Assembly: GCA_041678605.1 (NCBI GenBank)
Contig: JBAYNW010000004.1
Coordinates: 1 to 64,000 of the forward strand
Direction of reading: 5' to 3'
From: JBAYNW01 sp041678605
Lineage (GTDB): Bacteria; Cyanobacteriota; Vampirovibrionia; Gastranaerophilales; Gastranaerophilaceae
Length of the DNA: 64,000 nucleotides
The notes under the pieces: model-generated
Database searches by the model: none
Told to the model about the DNA's origin: nothing
The model's input: only the letters and a program-made list of their open reading frames with translations
Position numbers and translations under genes: made by a program
Shown: positions 8,898 to 16,412 of the stretch, one piece after another
Layout: each line of letters opens with the position of its first letter
Position numbering within the stretch: the stretch's first letter is position 1

Positions 8898-9059
8898 AGC
8901 TATATTATTACATGTAAAAGGGAAAAGGAAAGAGAAAGTAGATAAAAAAATCGCAATTTACAAAACTAAATAAGGGATTTGTTAAATTTTATTTTTGTTG
9001 TATTATAAACATTAAGGTTACACTAGTCTGATAGGCTTTGCCCTAGTTTCAATTTTGTA
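8898..9059. promoter_or_regulatory. uvrA-rpsB divergent intergenic region
   Basis: No gene is visible here. The region contains a purine-rich short-repeat tract at 8918-8942. A possible rpsB promoter follows, with a TTGTTA-like -35 at 8979 and TATTAT/TATAAA at 9001-9009. A weak hairpin (ACTAG to CTAGT) lies at about 9021-9047. The palindromic repeat at 9060-9133 and the rpsB ribosome-binding site follow. Confidence 0.4.
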
Positions 9060-9133
9060 ACGTCATGCTGAATTTATTTCAGCATCGCAAGATTTTACGC
9101 CTGTGAGATCCTGAAACAAGTTCAGGATGACGT
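9060..9133. repeat. Family B palindromic element in the rpsB leader
   Basis: This is a 74-bp copy of the same palindrome found inside uvrA. Its outer arms begin ACGTCATGCTGAA and end TTCAGGATGACGT. It lies about 47 bases before the rpsB Shine-Dalgarno, so if transcription starts near 9015 the rpsB-tsf mRNA leader carries this hairpin. Whether it regulates ribosomal protein synthesis is unknown. Confidence 0.8.
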
Positions 9134-9190
9134 AGAAAGAAATGGGACTGTGTAGTCAGTTATTACAGTAAAATTATAAGGAGAAAGCCG

Positions 9191-10027
9191 ATGCCGGTAG
9201 CGTCAATGATTGAACTTTTAGAAGCAGGTGTACACTTTGGTCACCAAACACAACGTTGGAACCCCAAAATGAAACCGTATATTTACGGGGCGAGAAACGG
9301 GATTTATGTATTAGATTTGAGAAAAACAACTGATTTGCTTGATGAAGCTTATGCTGTTGTCAGAGAATTTTCAGTCCGCAACAAAAACATTCTTTTTGTC
9401 GGAACAAAAAGACAGGCAGCTGATGTAATTGCTGAAGAAGCAACCAGAGCAGGTGCTTATTATATTAACAGAAGATGGCTCGGCGGTTTGCTGACAAACT
9501 TTGAAACAATTCGTTCACGTGTCAACAAACTGAGAGAACTTGAAGATTTTATCTCAAGCGGCCATATCGAAAAATTGCCTAAAAAAGAAGTTGCTCAACT
9601 TCAACGCCAGTTGGCAAAATTGAGCAAAACTTTGGGCGGAATAAAAGAAATGAGAGGTTTGCCTGATTTGATTTTTGTTGTCGACCAGCAAAAAGAATTA
9701 ATCGCAATTCAAGAAGCTAACAAATTGAACATCCCTGTTATTTGTCTTGCCGATACAAACGCAAATCCTGACAATATTAATTACCTGATTCCGGGGAACG
9801 ACGACGCAATCCGTTCAGTGAAATTGGTTGCCTCAAAATTGGCTGACGCCGTTTTGGAAGGAAAAGTGCTTAGAGAAAACAAAGCAGCTGAAACCGTTAA
9901 AATCGAAAAAATTAACGCGGAAGATGCCGGCGTTGTTGAAGAAGCCGCTGCCGAACCTAAAATTGAAGAAGTTGAGGCTAAAACTGAAGAAATTGCTGAA
10001 GTTAAGGAAGAAACAATAGAAGTTTAG
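9191..10027 (+). CDS. rpsB: 30S ribosomal protein S2
   Basis: S2 is a structural protein of the small ribosomal subunit. The family core is clear: LLEAGVHFGHQTQRWNPKM at the start, GTKRQA, RRWLGGLLTN near residue 95, and PVICLADTNANP near 183. The core ends near residue 230. An acidic tail of about 45 residues rich in Glu, Ala and Val follows, an extension found only in some lineages. AAGGAG lies seven bases before the ATG. It is followed by tsf in the usual rpsB-tsf order, with a short-repeat array (10028-10096) between them. Confidence 0.97.
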   Translation: MPVASMIELLEAGVHFGHQTQRWNPKMKPYIYGARNGIYVLDLRKTTDLLDEAYAVVREFSVRNKNILFVGTKRQAADVIAEEATRAGAYYINRRWLGGLLTNFETIRSRVNKLRELEDFISSGHIEKLPKKEVAQLQRQLAKLSKTLGGIKEMRGLPDLIFVVDQQKELIAIQEANKLNIPVICLADTNANPDNINYLIPGNDDAIRSVKLVASKLADAVLEGKVLRENKAAETVKIEKINAEDAGVVEEAAAEPKIEEVEAKTEEIAEVKEETIEV

Positions 10028-10100
10028 TTGAGCGGTCGAATGGTTTAATGGTCGAATGGTTAAAAAACAAACCTTCAACTTTTCGACCTTTCAACTATAA
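10028..10100. repeat. Short-period repeat array between rpsB and tsf
   Basis: The tract holds tandem-like words GGTCGAATGGTT on one side and AACCTTCAAC/TCGACCTTTCAAC on the other, so the two halves are inverted and could fold back on each other. The same words occur at 32296-32335, 38706-38735 and 62113-62150. It follows the rpsB stop and ends before the tsf ribosome-binding site AAAGGA. Confidence 0.65.
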
Positions 10101-10120
10101 ATTAGAAAGGAAATAAAACA

Positions 10121-10984
10121 ATGGATATAACAGCTCAAATGGTAAAAGAACTTCGTGATAAAACCGGTGCGGGTATGATGGACTGCAAAAAAGCACTTGT
10201 TGAATCTGAAGGCGATATGGAAAAAGCCATGGAAACATTAAGGCAAAAAGGGATTTTGTCTGCCGAAAAGAAAATGGGCAGAATTGCTGCTGAAGGGCTT
10301 GTTGCAACAAGCATAAAAAACAATAAAGGTGCAATGTTGGAACTTAACTGCGAAACTGATTTTGTGGCTAAAAACGAAGATTTTAAAGAACTTGCTCAAA
10401 AATTAGTAGAGGGCATCGCCGAAGGTGAGGCTAATACAGTTGAAGAACTTTTGGCAACAAATTGTCCTGTTCTCGGTAAAACAATCGAAGAAATGATTAA
10501 AGAAAAAATCGCTACAATCGGTGAAAAAATTACCGTCAGAAGATTTGAAAAATATGAAGGAAATCTTTCAACCTATGTTCACAACGGTAAAATCGGCGTA
10601 ATGCTTGTTACTGATAAAGTTAATGCAGAAGCGGCAAAAGACGTTTGTTTGCACATTGCAAGCTCCGCTCCTGAATTCTTATCAAGTTCAGATATTCCTC
10701 AAAGTGTTAAGGATGAGGAAAAAAGAATTGAAATGGGTAAGGAAGATTTACAAAGTAAACCCGAAAACATCAGAGAAAAAATCGTTGAAGGCAGACTTCA
10801 TAAAATTCTCGCTCAAAGATGTTTGCTGGAACAACCTTTTGTCAAAGAACCGTCTTTGTCTGTCCAACAGTACATTGAAGGCAAATTTTCAATAGTTAAG
10901 TTTGACAGATACGTTCTTGGCGAAGGGCTCGAAAAACGTTCAGAAAACTTCGCTGACGAAGTTATGAACCAAATAAAAGGTTAG
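10121..10984 (+). CDS. tsf: Translation elongation factor Ts
   Basis: EF-Ts is the guanine-nucleotide exchange factor for EF-Tu. The 287-residue protein starts with the UBA-like domain, LRDKTGAGMMDCKKAL, then the core motif LNCETDFVAKN near residue 77 that contacts EF-Tu. Two core subdomains and a coiled region follow, and the end GEGLEKRSENFADEV is typical. The ATG is preceded by AAAGGA. It is cotranscribed with rpsB and terminated by a strong hairpin at 11033-11065. Confidence 0.96.
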   Translation: MDITAQMVKELRDKTGAGMMDCKKALVESEGDMEKAMETLRQKGILSAEKKMGRIAAEGLVATSIKNNKGAMLELNCETDFVAKNEDFKELAQKLVEGIAEGEANTVEELLATNCPVLGKTIEEMIKEKIATIGEKITVRRFEKYEGNLSTYVHNGKIGVMLVTDKVNAEAAKDVCLHIASSAPEFLSSSDIPQSVKDEEKRIEMGKEDLQSKPENIREKIVEGRLHKILAQRCLLEQPFVKEPSLSVQQYIEGKFSIVKFDRYVLGEGLEKRSENFADEVMNQIKG

Positions 10985-10991
10985 TTAATAG

Positions 10992-11020
10992 GATGTAGGT
11001 TGGGTTTTCAACCCAACATC
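10992..11020. repeat. Family D hairpin downstream of tsf
   Basis: This is a short perfect hairpin with GTTGGG and CCCAAC arms and a TTTTCAA-type loop, flanked by GATGTAG and ATC. Relatives lie at gene ends at 12088, 13350, 27035, 31190, 46261 and 48067. It has no U-run of its own, so it is a dispersed repeat rather than a simple terminator. Confidence 0.7.
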
Positions 11021-11032
11021 ATAAAAACAGAA

Positions 11033-11065
11033 ATAGGGGCGAAAATCAAAAGATTTTCGCCCTAT
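11033..11065. terminator. Bidirectional terminator of tsf and the prepilin gene
   Basis: A stem with arms GGGCGAAAATC and GATTTTCGCCC and an AAAA loop sits between the tsf stop and the end of the convergent prepilin gene. T-rich sequence follows on the plus side and A-rich sequence precedes it, so it can serve both genes. Confidence 0.8.
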
Positions 11066-11074
11066 TTGTCTATT

Positions 11075-11746
11075 TTAATTATTCCATTCAACCGAAGGAA
11101 TGTCTCTGTGAAGATAATCCATGTTCCCATGTTTAATCACCCAATTTGAACACGAGCCACCATCTATCCACCCTGATGCATCTCCCGTCGAACTACAAAA
11201 CCTCACATCGGCCCAATCTGCAGCATAGCCGACAACAACAGGTGCCCCTGCCTTATTAATAAGCTGTAAAACAAAAGTGTCAGACCCCCATTTATTTGGA
11301 GCTTTATTTCCATTGATATCAACATATAAAACGCCAGCGGCGTCTCCTGGTGACTGGAATAATATACTCGCACCATCTTGCAATCTAACTTTATATCCTA
11401 TATTCCAGCTACCAAAACCGGTACCACGGACTCCCTTGAAACTATATAAAAAATCAGGAAAACAGCCAACGGTTTTTGGACAATCCTCAATAATCTTAAG
11501 ATATGGTTTCAAGTAATTATAAACGTTTTGATCAGTACCCCAACCATCCGCAGTACCGTTTTCCATTGCCGCTAAAATATAAGCCTGCGAGAGGGTGGAA
11601 TAAATTTTTTGGAATTGGGTCAGTAAAGATTTTTCCTGAAAATAGTTCATAACAGTCGGAATTGTCATGGTCGCAATCACACTGATTATCATCAGGGTTA
11701 TTAAAATTTCAGGTAATGTAAAAGCCGCAAAATTTTTCTTTTCCAT
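11075..11746 (-). CDS. Prepilin-like protein with type IV pilin N-terminus
   Basis: This 223-residue protein carries the N-terminal methylation helix: leader MEKKNFAA, then FTLPEILITLMIISVIATMT. A prepilin peptidase of the type II secretion/type IV pilus class would be expected to cut before the Phe, and Glu at +5 is present. The -1 residue is Ala instead of the usual Gly. The C-terminal globular part has Cys pairs and ends with a WVIKHGNMDY segment. ATG 11746 has GAGG upstream. It belongs to the same family type as the genes at 15556 and 32059, though each stands alone. No secretion machinery is in the window. Confidence 0.85.
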   Translation of the reverse strand: MEKKNFAAFTLPEILITLMIISVIATMTIPTVMNYFQEKSLLTQFQKIYSTLSQAYILAAMENGTADGWGTDQNVYNYLKPYLKIIEDCPKTVGCFPDFLYSFKGVRGTGFGSWNIGYKVRLQDGASILFQSPGDAAGVLYVDINGNKAPNKWGSDTFVLQLINKAGAPVVVGYAADWADVRFCSSTGDASGWIDGGSCSNWVIKHGNMDYLHRDIPSVEWNN

Positions 11747-11794
11747 ATTCAACCTCATTTCTATAAATAGAACATCTTGGTGCTATTTTAGCAT

Positions 11795-11800
11795 TAATAT
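11795..11800 (+). promoter_or_regulatory. Putative -10 box of the HTH gene
   Basis: TAATAT ends seven bases before the ATG at 11808, and there is no Shine-Dalgarno between them. The arrangement suggests a leaderless message, as at several other genes in this window. Confidence 0.4.
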
Positions 11801-11807
11801 TCTATTT

Positions 11808-12080
11808 ATGCAACAAATTAACAAAGAAAATGAAAAAAACATAATAATAGCGTTGGGAAAGATTACGAAGGAACTCCGAGAAAAGCGAAATTTGTCGTTG
11901 AATATTTTTTCATTCGAAAATGACCTGCAAAAATCACTTGTAAGCAGAATTGAAAATGGAAAAAATGAACCCAAACTAATTTCTCTGTGGAAAATTTCAG
12001 AAGGTCTTGAAATTAAATTATCAGAATTAATTGGGTTACTTGAAGAAAATCTCGGCGAAGATTTCAAATTGAATTATTAG
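11808..12080 (+). CDS. XRE-family helix-turn-helix regulator
   Basis: This is a 90-residue DNA-binding protein of the Cro/C1 type. The HTH region spans about residues 14-68: ITKELREKRNLSLNIFSF is the first helix pair and SLVSRIENGKNEPKLISL holds the recognition helix and the usual wing-side turn. A short acidic tail follows. It is divergent from the prepilin gene (start codons 61 bases apart), so it may regulate that gene or itself; this is inference from position. The ATG lacks a ribosome-binding site and lies seven bases from a TAATAT box. Confidence 0.78.
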   Translation: MQQINKENEKNIIIALGKITKELREKRNLSLNIFSFENDLQKSLVSRIENGKNEPKLISLWKISEGLEIKLSELIGLLEENLGEDFKLNY

Positions 12081-12087
12081 GCAGTAA

Positions 12088-12105
12088 AGGTTGAGTTTTC
12101 AACCC
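12088..12105. repeat. Family D hairpin after the HTH gene
   Basis: GGTTGAG, a TTTT loop and CAACCC form a short stem just after the HTH stop codon. It is a degenerate member of the GTTGGG/CCCAAC hairpin family. A fragment of the family C word GTCATTGC follows near 12125. Confidence 0.5.
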
Positions 12106-12158
12106 AAAAAGCAAACAAGCCTTGCGTCATTGCTGGGGAGTAAATGTTTTGACCAATA

Positions 12159-13334
12159 CTAATTTAGCCACTCTCTCACGTATTTTGCCACGTTATCAAA
12201 TCCTGTCAGTATCCCGAGGTCTTTGGGCTGAATTTTTTTGTGATAGAAAAGCACAGGAACGTATTCGCGTGTGTGGTCGGTACCTTTAACGGTCGGGTCG
12301 CAGCCGTGGTCTGCCGTAATTACGAGCAAATCTTCATCTTTTAAGTCGGAAATAATTTCGCCCAGATAAACGTCGATTTCTTCTAACGCCTGACCGTAGC
12401 CTTTTGCGTCGTTTCTGTGGCCGTAGAGCATATCGGTGTCGACGAGGTTGGTGAAAATTAGTGAGGAGTGAGACGTGAGACGTGAGACGTGAGAAGGATA
12501 TTTTATTTTATCCAAATCCAACTCGCTTTTAACTGCTTTAAGCGTCAATTCAAGCCCTTCTTTGTTATTTCCGATGTGAATTGCGTGCGTTATGCCCGAT
12601 TTTGCAAAAATATCTTCGATTTTTCCGATTGCGATCACTTCGCCGCCCGAGTTTTTAATTTCATTTAACAAAGTCGGACGTGGCGGAACAAGCGAAAAAT
12701 CCCGTCTGTCTTTAGAAATCCTTGTCGGCTTTCCGTCGATTAATCTGTAAGGGCGTGCAATTACTCTTGAAATACCCCATTTATTTGTGATTTCACGTGC
12801 AATCCGGCACCAACTGTAAAGCGTTTCAAGCGGGATTAAGTCAACATCGACAGCTATTTGAAAAACGCTGTCGGCACTCGTATAGATAATCGGGAATTTT
12901 GTTTTTTGATGTTTTTCGTTCAAGTCTTCAATAATTTGGGTACCGCTGGCGGGATAATTGCCTAAAACTGCACCGCAACCTGTTTTTTCAATAAACTCAT
13001 GGATTAATTCATTATTAAATCCGTCGGGGAAAGTCGCAAAAGGTTTATCCAAAACAAGTCCCGCGATTTCCCAATGGCCGGTTGTCGTGTCTTTGCCTTT
13101 TGATTTTTCAGCCATTGTGCCGTATTGGGCAAGCGGGTTTGAAACTCTGTTTATTCCACAAAATTCCTGAATATTCCCGAGGCCGAGTCTTTCCATATTA
13201 GGCAAATTTAAGCCGCCGCAAAATTTGGCAACATTTCTGAGGGTATTGCACTCATAAACGTCGTTATAATCAGTGCAATCCGGCATTGCACCTATTCCCA
13301 TGGAATCTATTACTATTATTATTGCTCTTTTCAT
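12159..13334 (-). CDS. deoB: Phosphopentomutase with a repeat-derived insertion
   Basis: DeoB interconverts ribose-1- or deoxyribose-1-phosphate with the 5-phosphate in nucleoside salvage. It is a Mn-dependent alkaline-phosphatase-superfamily enzyme. VIDSMGIGAMPD at the N-terminus and KGKDTTTGHWE near residue 79-89 (the latter with the phosphorylated Thr) are conserved, as are NLVDTDMLYGHRND near 296 and ITADHGCDPT near 338 for metal binding. The length is 391 residues. Residues of about 280-292 (HVSRLTSHSS) are encoded by a short-period repeat, 12459-12496, placed just before a core strand. The frame is intact. No other salvage gene is adjacent. Confidence 0.94.
   Translation of the reverse strand: MKRAIIIVIDSMGIGAMPDCTDYNDVYECNTLRNVAKFCGGLNLPNMERLGLGNIQEFCGINRVSNPLAQYGTMAEKSKGKDTTTGHWEIAGLVLDKPFATFPDGFNNELIHEFIEKTGCGAVLGNYPASGTQIIEDLNEKHQKTKFPIIYTSADSVFQIAVDVDLIPLETLYSWCRIAREITNKWGISRVIARPYRLIDGKPTRISKDRRDFSLVPPRPTLLNEIKNSGGEVIAIGKIEDIFAKSGITHAIHIGNNKEGLELTLKAVKSELDLDKIKYPSHVSRLTSHSSLIFTNLVDTDMLYGHRNDAKGYGQALEEIDVYLGEIISDLKDEDLLVITADHGCDPTVKGTDHTREYVPVLFYHKKIQPKDLGILTGFDNVAKYVREWLN
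12459..12496. repeat. TCTCACG-type tandem repeat inside deoB
   Basis: The plus strand reads AGTGAGGAGTGAGACGTGAG followed by two further GACGTGAG units. The minus-strand translation is SHVSRLTSHSS within DeoB. The same word appears in the prepilin leader at 32228-32270, translated there as SRLTSHLSRLT. Confidence 0.8.
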
Positions 13335-13349
13335 ATTTTACCTTATGAC

Positions 13350-13369
13350 GGTGGGTTAGGGAACCCACC
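13350..13369. repeat. Family D hairpin upstream of deoB
   Basis: GGTGGGTT, an AGGG loop and AACCCACC form an 8-bp perfect stem between deoB and the antitoxin-like gene. Relatives are at 31190 and 46261. It could act as a weak terminator for the antitoxin transcript. Confidence 0.65.
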
Positions 13370-13389
13370 CACTATAATTGCCCGCTTTA

Positions 13390-13710
13390 TTAACATTTTT
13401 TTTCTTTTAATATAGGTTTTGCTTCTAATTTAAATCCTAAATTTAAAACAATTTTAAATAATGTGTTTAGATTTGGGACAGCCTTAGAGTTAAAAATTCT
13501 ATAAAGATGTTCTCGGTTGATTTCTGCTACTTTGGAAAAGTCAATAACACTTCCTTGTGCTTTTACAAGTCTTTTTATTGAAAGTGCTAATGCATCTGAA
13601 TCCAAGTCTTTTGAATATTCATTCAGGGCACTATTTAAATATTCAGTGGCAAAATCCTTATCCGAGCCTAAACGTGAAATTATATAATCATCAAATTTTT
13701 GATTTTTCAT
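13390..13710 (-). CDS. Orphan HTH antitoxin (addiction-module antidote type)
   Basis: This 106-residue protein has an N-terminal FDDYIISRLGSDKDFATEYL segment. Its HTH spans about 50-95, with VIDFSKVAEINREHLYRIF as the DNA-binding core. The ending LNLGFKLEAKP matches the addiction-module antidote family paired with HigB/HI1419-type toxins. In those systems the toxin gene lies directly upstream and overlaps it. Here only a 24-codon toxin remnant remains (13707-13781), overlapping by ATGA. The protein is therefore an orphan antitoxin, perhaps still repressing its own promoter at the TGTAG/CTACA palindrome. AAAGGACTTCAAG provides the ribosome-binding site. Confidence 0.8.
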   Translation of the reverse strand: MKNQKFDDYIISRLGSDKDFATEYLNSALNEYSKDLDSDALALSIKRLVKAQGSVIDFSKVAEINREHLYRIFNSKAVPNLNTLFKIVLNLGFKLEAKPILKEKKC

Positions 13711-13781
13711 CTTGAAGTCCTTTCTTTGTATTTTTTTGGTCTTTTCCCTGTTTGTTGTGTGTAAATTTCAATAATTTTCAT
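13707..13781 (-). pseudogene. Remnant of a HigB-type toxin, internally deleted
   Basis: An open frame of 24 codons starts MKIIEIYTQQTGKRP and ends KKYKERTSR, stopping with the ATGA overlap that couples it to the antitoxin. The start is that of RelE/HigB-like toxins, and the end resembles their usual basic C-terminus, while the middle of roughly 75 residues is missing. This reads as an in-frame internal deletion of the toxin, leaving promoter, start, stop and coupling intact. It may still be translated as a short leader peptide. Confidence 0.6.
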
Positions 13782-13787
13782 ATCTAT

Positions 13788-13816
13788 ATTGTAGCTAAAA
13801 AACTACATTTTGTCAA
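13788..13816 (-). promoter_or_regulatory. Promoter and operator of the toxin-remnant/antitoxin operon
   Basis: On the minus strand TTGACA (13811-13816) and TACAAT (13788-13793) are separated by exactly 17 bases. Between and over them lies an inverted repeat, TGTAG at 13790-13794 and CTACA at 13803-13807, well placed for autorepression. The -10 box ends six bases before the remnant's ATG, so the transcript would start at or near that codon. Confidence 0.75.
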
Positions 13817-13894
13817 GTGTTCTGTTCACCTTTTCCTTTTCCCTTTTTTATGGTTTAATTGTAATGTAGATTAAACTAAAAAAAGGAATAACAA

Positions 13895-14557
13895 ATGCAA
13901 GCACGAAGAGCCGCAAGGGAATTGGCATTGATATTATTTTCTCAATTTGATAAAAAAATTACCGCTTATACAAAGGAAGATTTTGAGGATATAATTCTCA
14001 AATCGGTAAGAATTTTGACGAACAACGCAAGCGATGACTTGAAATTGACGGTCGGGGCGTTGCTTAATACCAGAGAATACATAGAAAACTATGAAACTGA
14101 CTATGAAGAGAATGCTCAAAGGCCGATTGGGGTTCCGAATGTGTCTGTCCCGATTCCAATGACCTCTGATATGGCAGCAAAAATTGACGAGATGATTGAA
14201 ATAGCCGAAAAAGCACTCGTGGCACTTGAAATCGCCGAATTTGCAACTCTCGAAAGCCAGAATGATGTTAAAAATTATGCCGTAGTAATCGCAGAAAACT
14301 TTAAAAAGAATTCAAAAACAGTTGATGAACAAATCCAAAAATTTGCTAAAGGATGGGACATTGACAGACTTGTCAAAATAGACAAAGACATTTTGCGTAT
14401 AGCCATTATTGAACTCTTATACGTGAAAGATGCACCAATGAAGGTTGTCGTTGACGAGGCACTTGAGTTGGCAAAAAAATATTCAACTGATGAAAGTTCA
14501 TCTTTCATCAACGGAATTTTGGCAAAAGTTATTGTTGAAAATGGGATTAAGGGTTAA
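13895..14557 (+). CDS. nusB: Transcription antitermination factor NusB (long form)
   Basis: NusB binds boxA RNA with S10 and supports rRNA antitermination. The N-terminal MQARRAARELALILFSQF and the C-terminal block from WDIDRLVKIDKDILRIAIIE to SSSFINGILAKV are the family core. At 220 residues it is longer than the usual 130-150. An extra helical segment lies between about residues 45 and 130, including a Met/Pro-rich stretch, GVPNVSVPIPMTSDM. I recall similarly long NusB proteins in cyanobacteria. AAAGGA precedes the ATG, and ftsY follows after ten bases, so the two are an operon. Confidence 0.9.
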   Translation: MQARRAARELALILFSQFDKKITAYTKEDFEDIILKSVRILTNNASDDLKLTVGALLNTREYIENYETDYEENAQRPIGVPNVSVPIPMTSDMAAKIDEMIEIAEKALVALEIAEFATLESQNDVKNYAVVIAENFKKNSKTVDEQIQKFAKGWDIDRLVKIDKDILRIAIIELLYVKDAPMKVVVDEALELAKKYSTDESSSFINGILAKVIVENGIKG

Positions 14558-14567
14558 ATGTGAGTAA

Positions 14568-15482
14568 ATGTTTAACTTTTTCGGCATAAAGGTTGATAAA
14601 CTAAAACAAACTGTTTCAAAAACAACTGAAACCCTTGTCGATAATGTTGTCCGGAATGTTGAAGAAAAGGCCGAATTTTCAGAATTTGTACTCGATGATA
14701 TGGAAGATTTGCTTATCAGGGCCGATTTGGGTGTAAATTATGCATCCGAACTTGTCGAAAAATTGAGAAATCAGGATAAGATTAAACCGTCTGAAGTTAA
14801 AAATTACCTAAAAATCGAGTTTTTGAATACCTTATCGGCTGCCGGTGACACGAAGTTAAACTATAAAGAAAACGGCTTGAACATTTATTTCATTTCAGGC
14901 GTAAACGGCGTCGGGAAAACGACCTTAATCGGGAAGCTTGCATACAGGTTTAAACTTGACGGGAAAAAAGTTTTAATAGCAGCGGGCGATACGTTTCGTG
15001 CAGCGGCAGAAGAACAGCTTGACATCTGGTCTAAAAGAGCCGGTGCCGACATTGTAAGACGTGACAAGGCAGACCCTGCTTCTGTTGTATATGAAGCGAT
15101 ACAAAGGGCAAGAATCGAAAAATATGACGTGATTTTGGTTGACACGGCGGGAAGATTGCAAAATAAATACAATTTAATGGAAGAATTATCCAAGATTAAG
15201 GCTGTAATTGACAAAAATGCGTCTGATTCTTTAATGGAATGTATTTTAGTACTTGATGCAAACACGGGTCAGAACGGACTCCAGCAGGCGAAGGTTTTTC
15301 AAGAGGCTATAAATTTAACTTCCGTTGCTTTGACTAAGCTTGACGGTTCAGCAAAAGGTGCAATTGTGCTTGCAATTGCAAAAGAACTTAAATTGCCGGT
15401 GAAATTAATCGGCGTCGGCGAAAAGATGGAAGATTTGAAAGACTTCAGCCCAACTGATTTTATAAATGCATTGTTTGCATAG
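14568..15482 (+). CDS. ftsY: Signal recognition particle receptor FtsY
   Basis: FtsY is the membrane-associated GTPase that docks SRP-ribosome complexes at the Sec translocon. The 304-residue protein lacks the long acidic A domain of E. coli. It starts with the N-domain helices (1-100). The G domain follows: GVNGVGKTTLIGKLA near 109 (P-loop), DTFRAAAEEQL near 141, DTAGRL near 200, TKLDGSAKG near 258, and the closing GVGEKMEDL. It is ten bases downstream of nusB. All catalytic motifs are intact. Confidence 0.96.
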   Translation: MFNFFGIKVDKLKQTVSKTTETLVDNVVRNVEEKAEFSEFVLDDMEDLLIRADLGVNYASELVEKLRNQDKIKPSEVKNYLKIEFLNTLSAAGDTKLNYKENGLNIYFISGVNGVGKTTLIGKLAYRFKLDGKKVLIAAGDTFRAAAEEQLDIWSKRAGADIVRRDKADPASVVYEAIQRARIEKYDVILVDTAGRLQNKYNLMEELSKIKAVIDKNASDSLMECILVLDANTGQNGLQQAKVFQEAINLTSVALTKLDGSAKGAIVLAIAKELKLPVKLIGVGEKMEDLKDFSPTDFINALFA

Positions 15483-15555
15483 TGAATTGAATAAAAACAA
15501 ATTGTAATGATTTGACAAAGTGTAATTTCAATAATATACTTGATTTGAGTTACTA

Positions 15556-16329
15556 ATGAAAAGGCCTATGTATATGGATTTTTTGCAAAAATTAATTTCA
15601 AAAGAATTCTATTTACCGCTTAATGTCTATCGGTCACTGGCTTTTACCCTTGCTGAAGTACTGATTGTACTTGGCATAGTCGGAATTGTGGCTGAACTTA
15701 CAATTTCGACGTTGGTGGCGAATACGCAAAAGCAGATTTATGTTACGAGTTTTAAAAAAGCTTATACTAACTGGAATCAGGCACTTGTACAAATGGCGGC
15801 TGATGCCGGTTGTATCGGTGATTTGAGTTGTTTCTTTGATTCATCCGATTTAAAAACAATGGGTGATAAAATAGTTGCTTATTTTAGGGTTGCAAAAAAT
15901 TGTGATACCACTAAACATGGCTGTTGGGCAGATATAAATTCACAATATATTGATGGAAGTGCTCCATCCAGTGGAAATGATTCTACTGGCCTCTATTACA
16001 GTTTTATAACGGCAGATGGTATGGCAATTAATCTTTACGATGCATATCAAGGTTGTAGCAATGCTTCAAATGGTTTATTAAAAAAAGGGTGTATGAGTAT
16101 TGTTAGAATTGATGTCAATGGGCTCAAAAAACCTAATGTTCAAGGTCGCGATATATTCACCCTTACGATTGATAATACACTAGGGCCTGTTTTATATCCT
16201 TACGGTGGGACTAAACTTAATGCCTGGCAAAATAACTTGTGTAATTATGGATATAACGGCGGAACAGACAAATCTGGGAGTTCTTGTGCGGGACGCATCA
16301 TAGACCAAGGTTGGCAGATGAACTATTGA
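15556..16329 (+). CDS. Prepilin-like protein
   Basis: This 257-residue secreted prepilin-like protein has a leader of up to 34 residues ending SLA, then FTLAEVLIVLGIVGIVAELT as the methylation and transmembrane helix, with Glu at +5 and Ala at -1. The globular part has several Cys residues (CIGDLSC, CDTTKHGCW) likely to form disulfides. It ends with a CAGRIIDQGWQMNY segment that resembles the C-terminus of the gene at 32059. Later ATGs at 15568 and 15574 are also possible starts, the latter with AAAAGG upstream. It follows ftsY by 73 bases. Confidence 0.85.
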   Translation: MKRPMYMDFLQKLISKEFYLPLNVYRSLAFTLAEVLIVLGIVGIVAELTISTLVANTQKQIYVTSFKKAYTNWNQALVQMAADAGCIGDLSCFFDSSDLKTMGDKIVAYFRVAKNCDTTKHGCWADINSQYIDGSAPSSGNDSTGLYYSFITADGMAINLYDAYQGCSNASNGLLKKGCMSIVRIDVNGLKKPNVQGRDIFTLTIDNTLGPVLYPYGGTKLNAWQNNLCNYGYNGGTDKSGSSCAGRIIDQGWQMNY

Positions 16330-16412
16330 AGTAGAAAAAGAGGAAAGAAACTTAAACTTTGCCTCTCTGCGTCTTTGCATCTAAAAAGCCATACATACAT
16401 TTCTCTAGCCTT

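Noticed and set aside
9015..9050. Conserved S2 leader motif before rpsB
   Set aside because: The short ACTAG hairpin does not match a leader I can identify, so I left it as part of the intergenic description.
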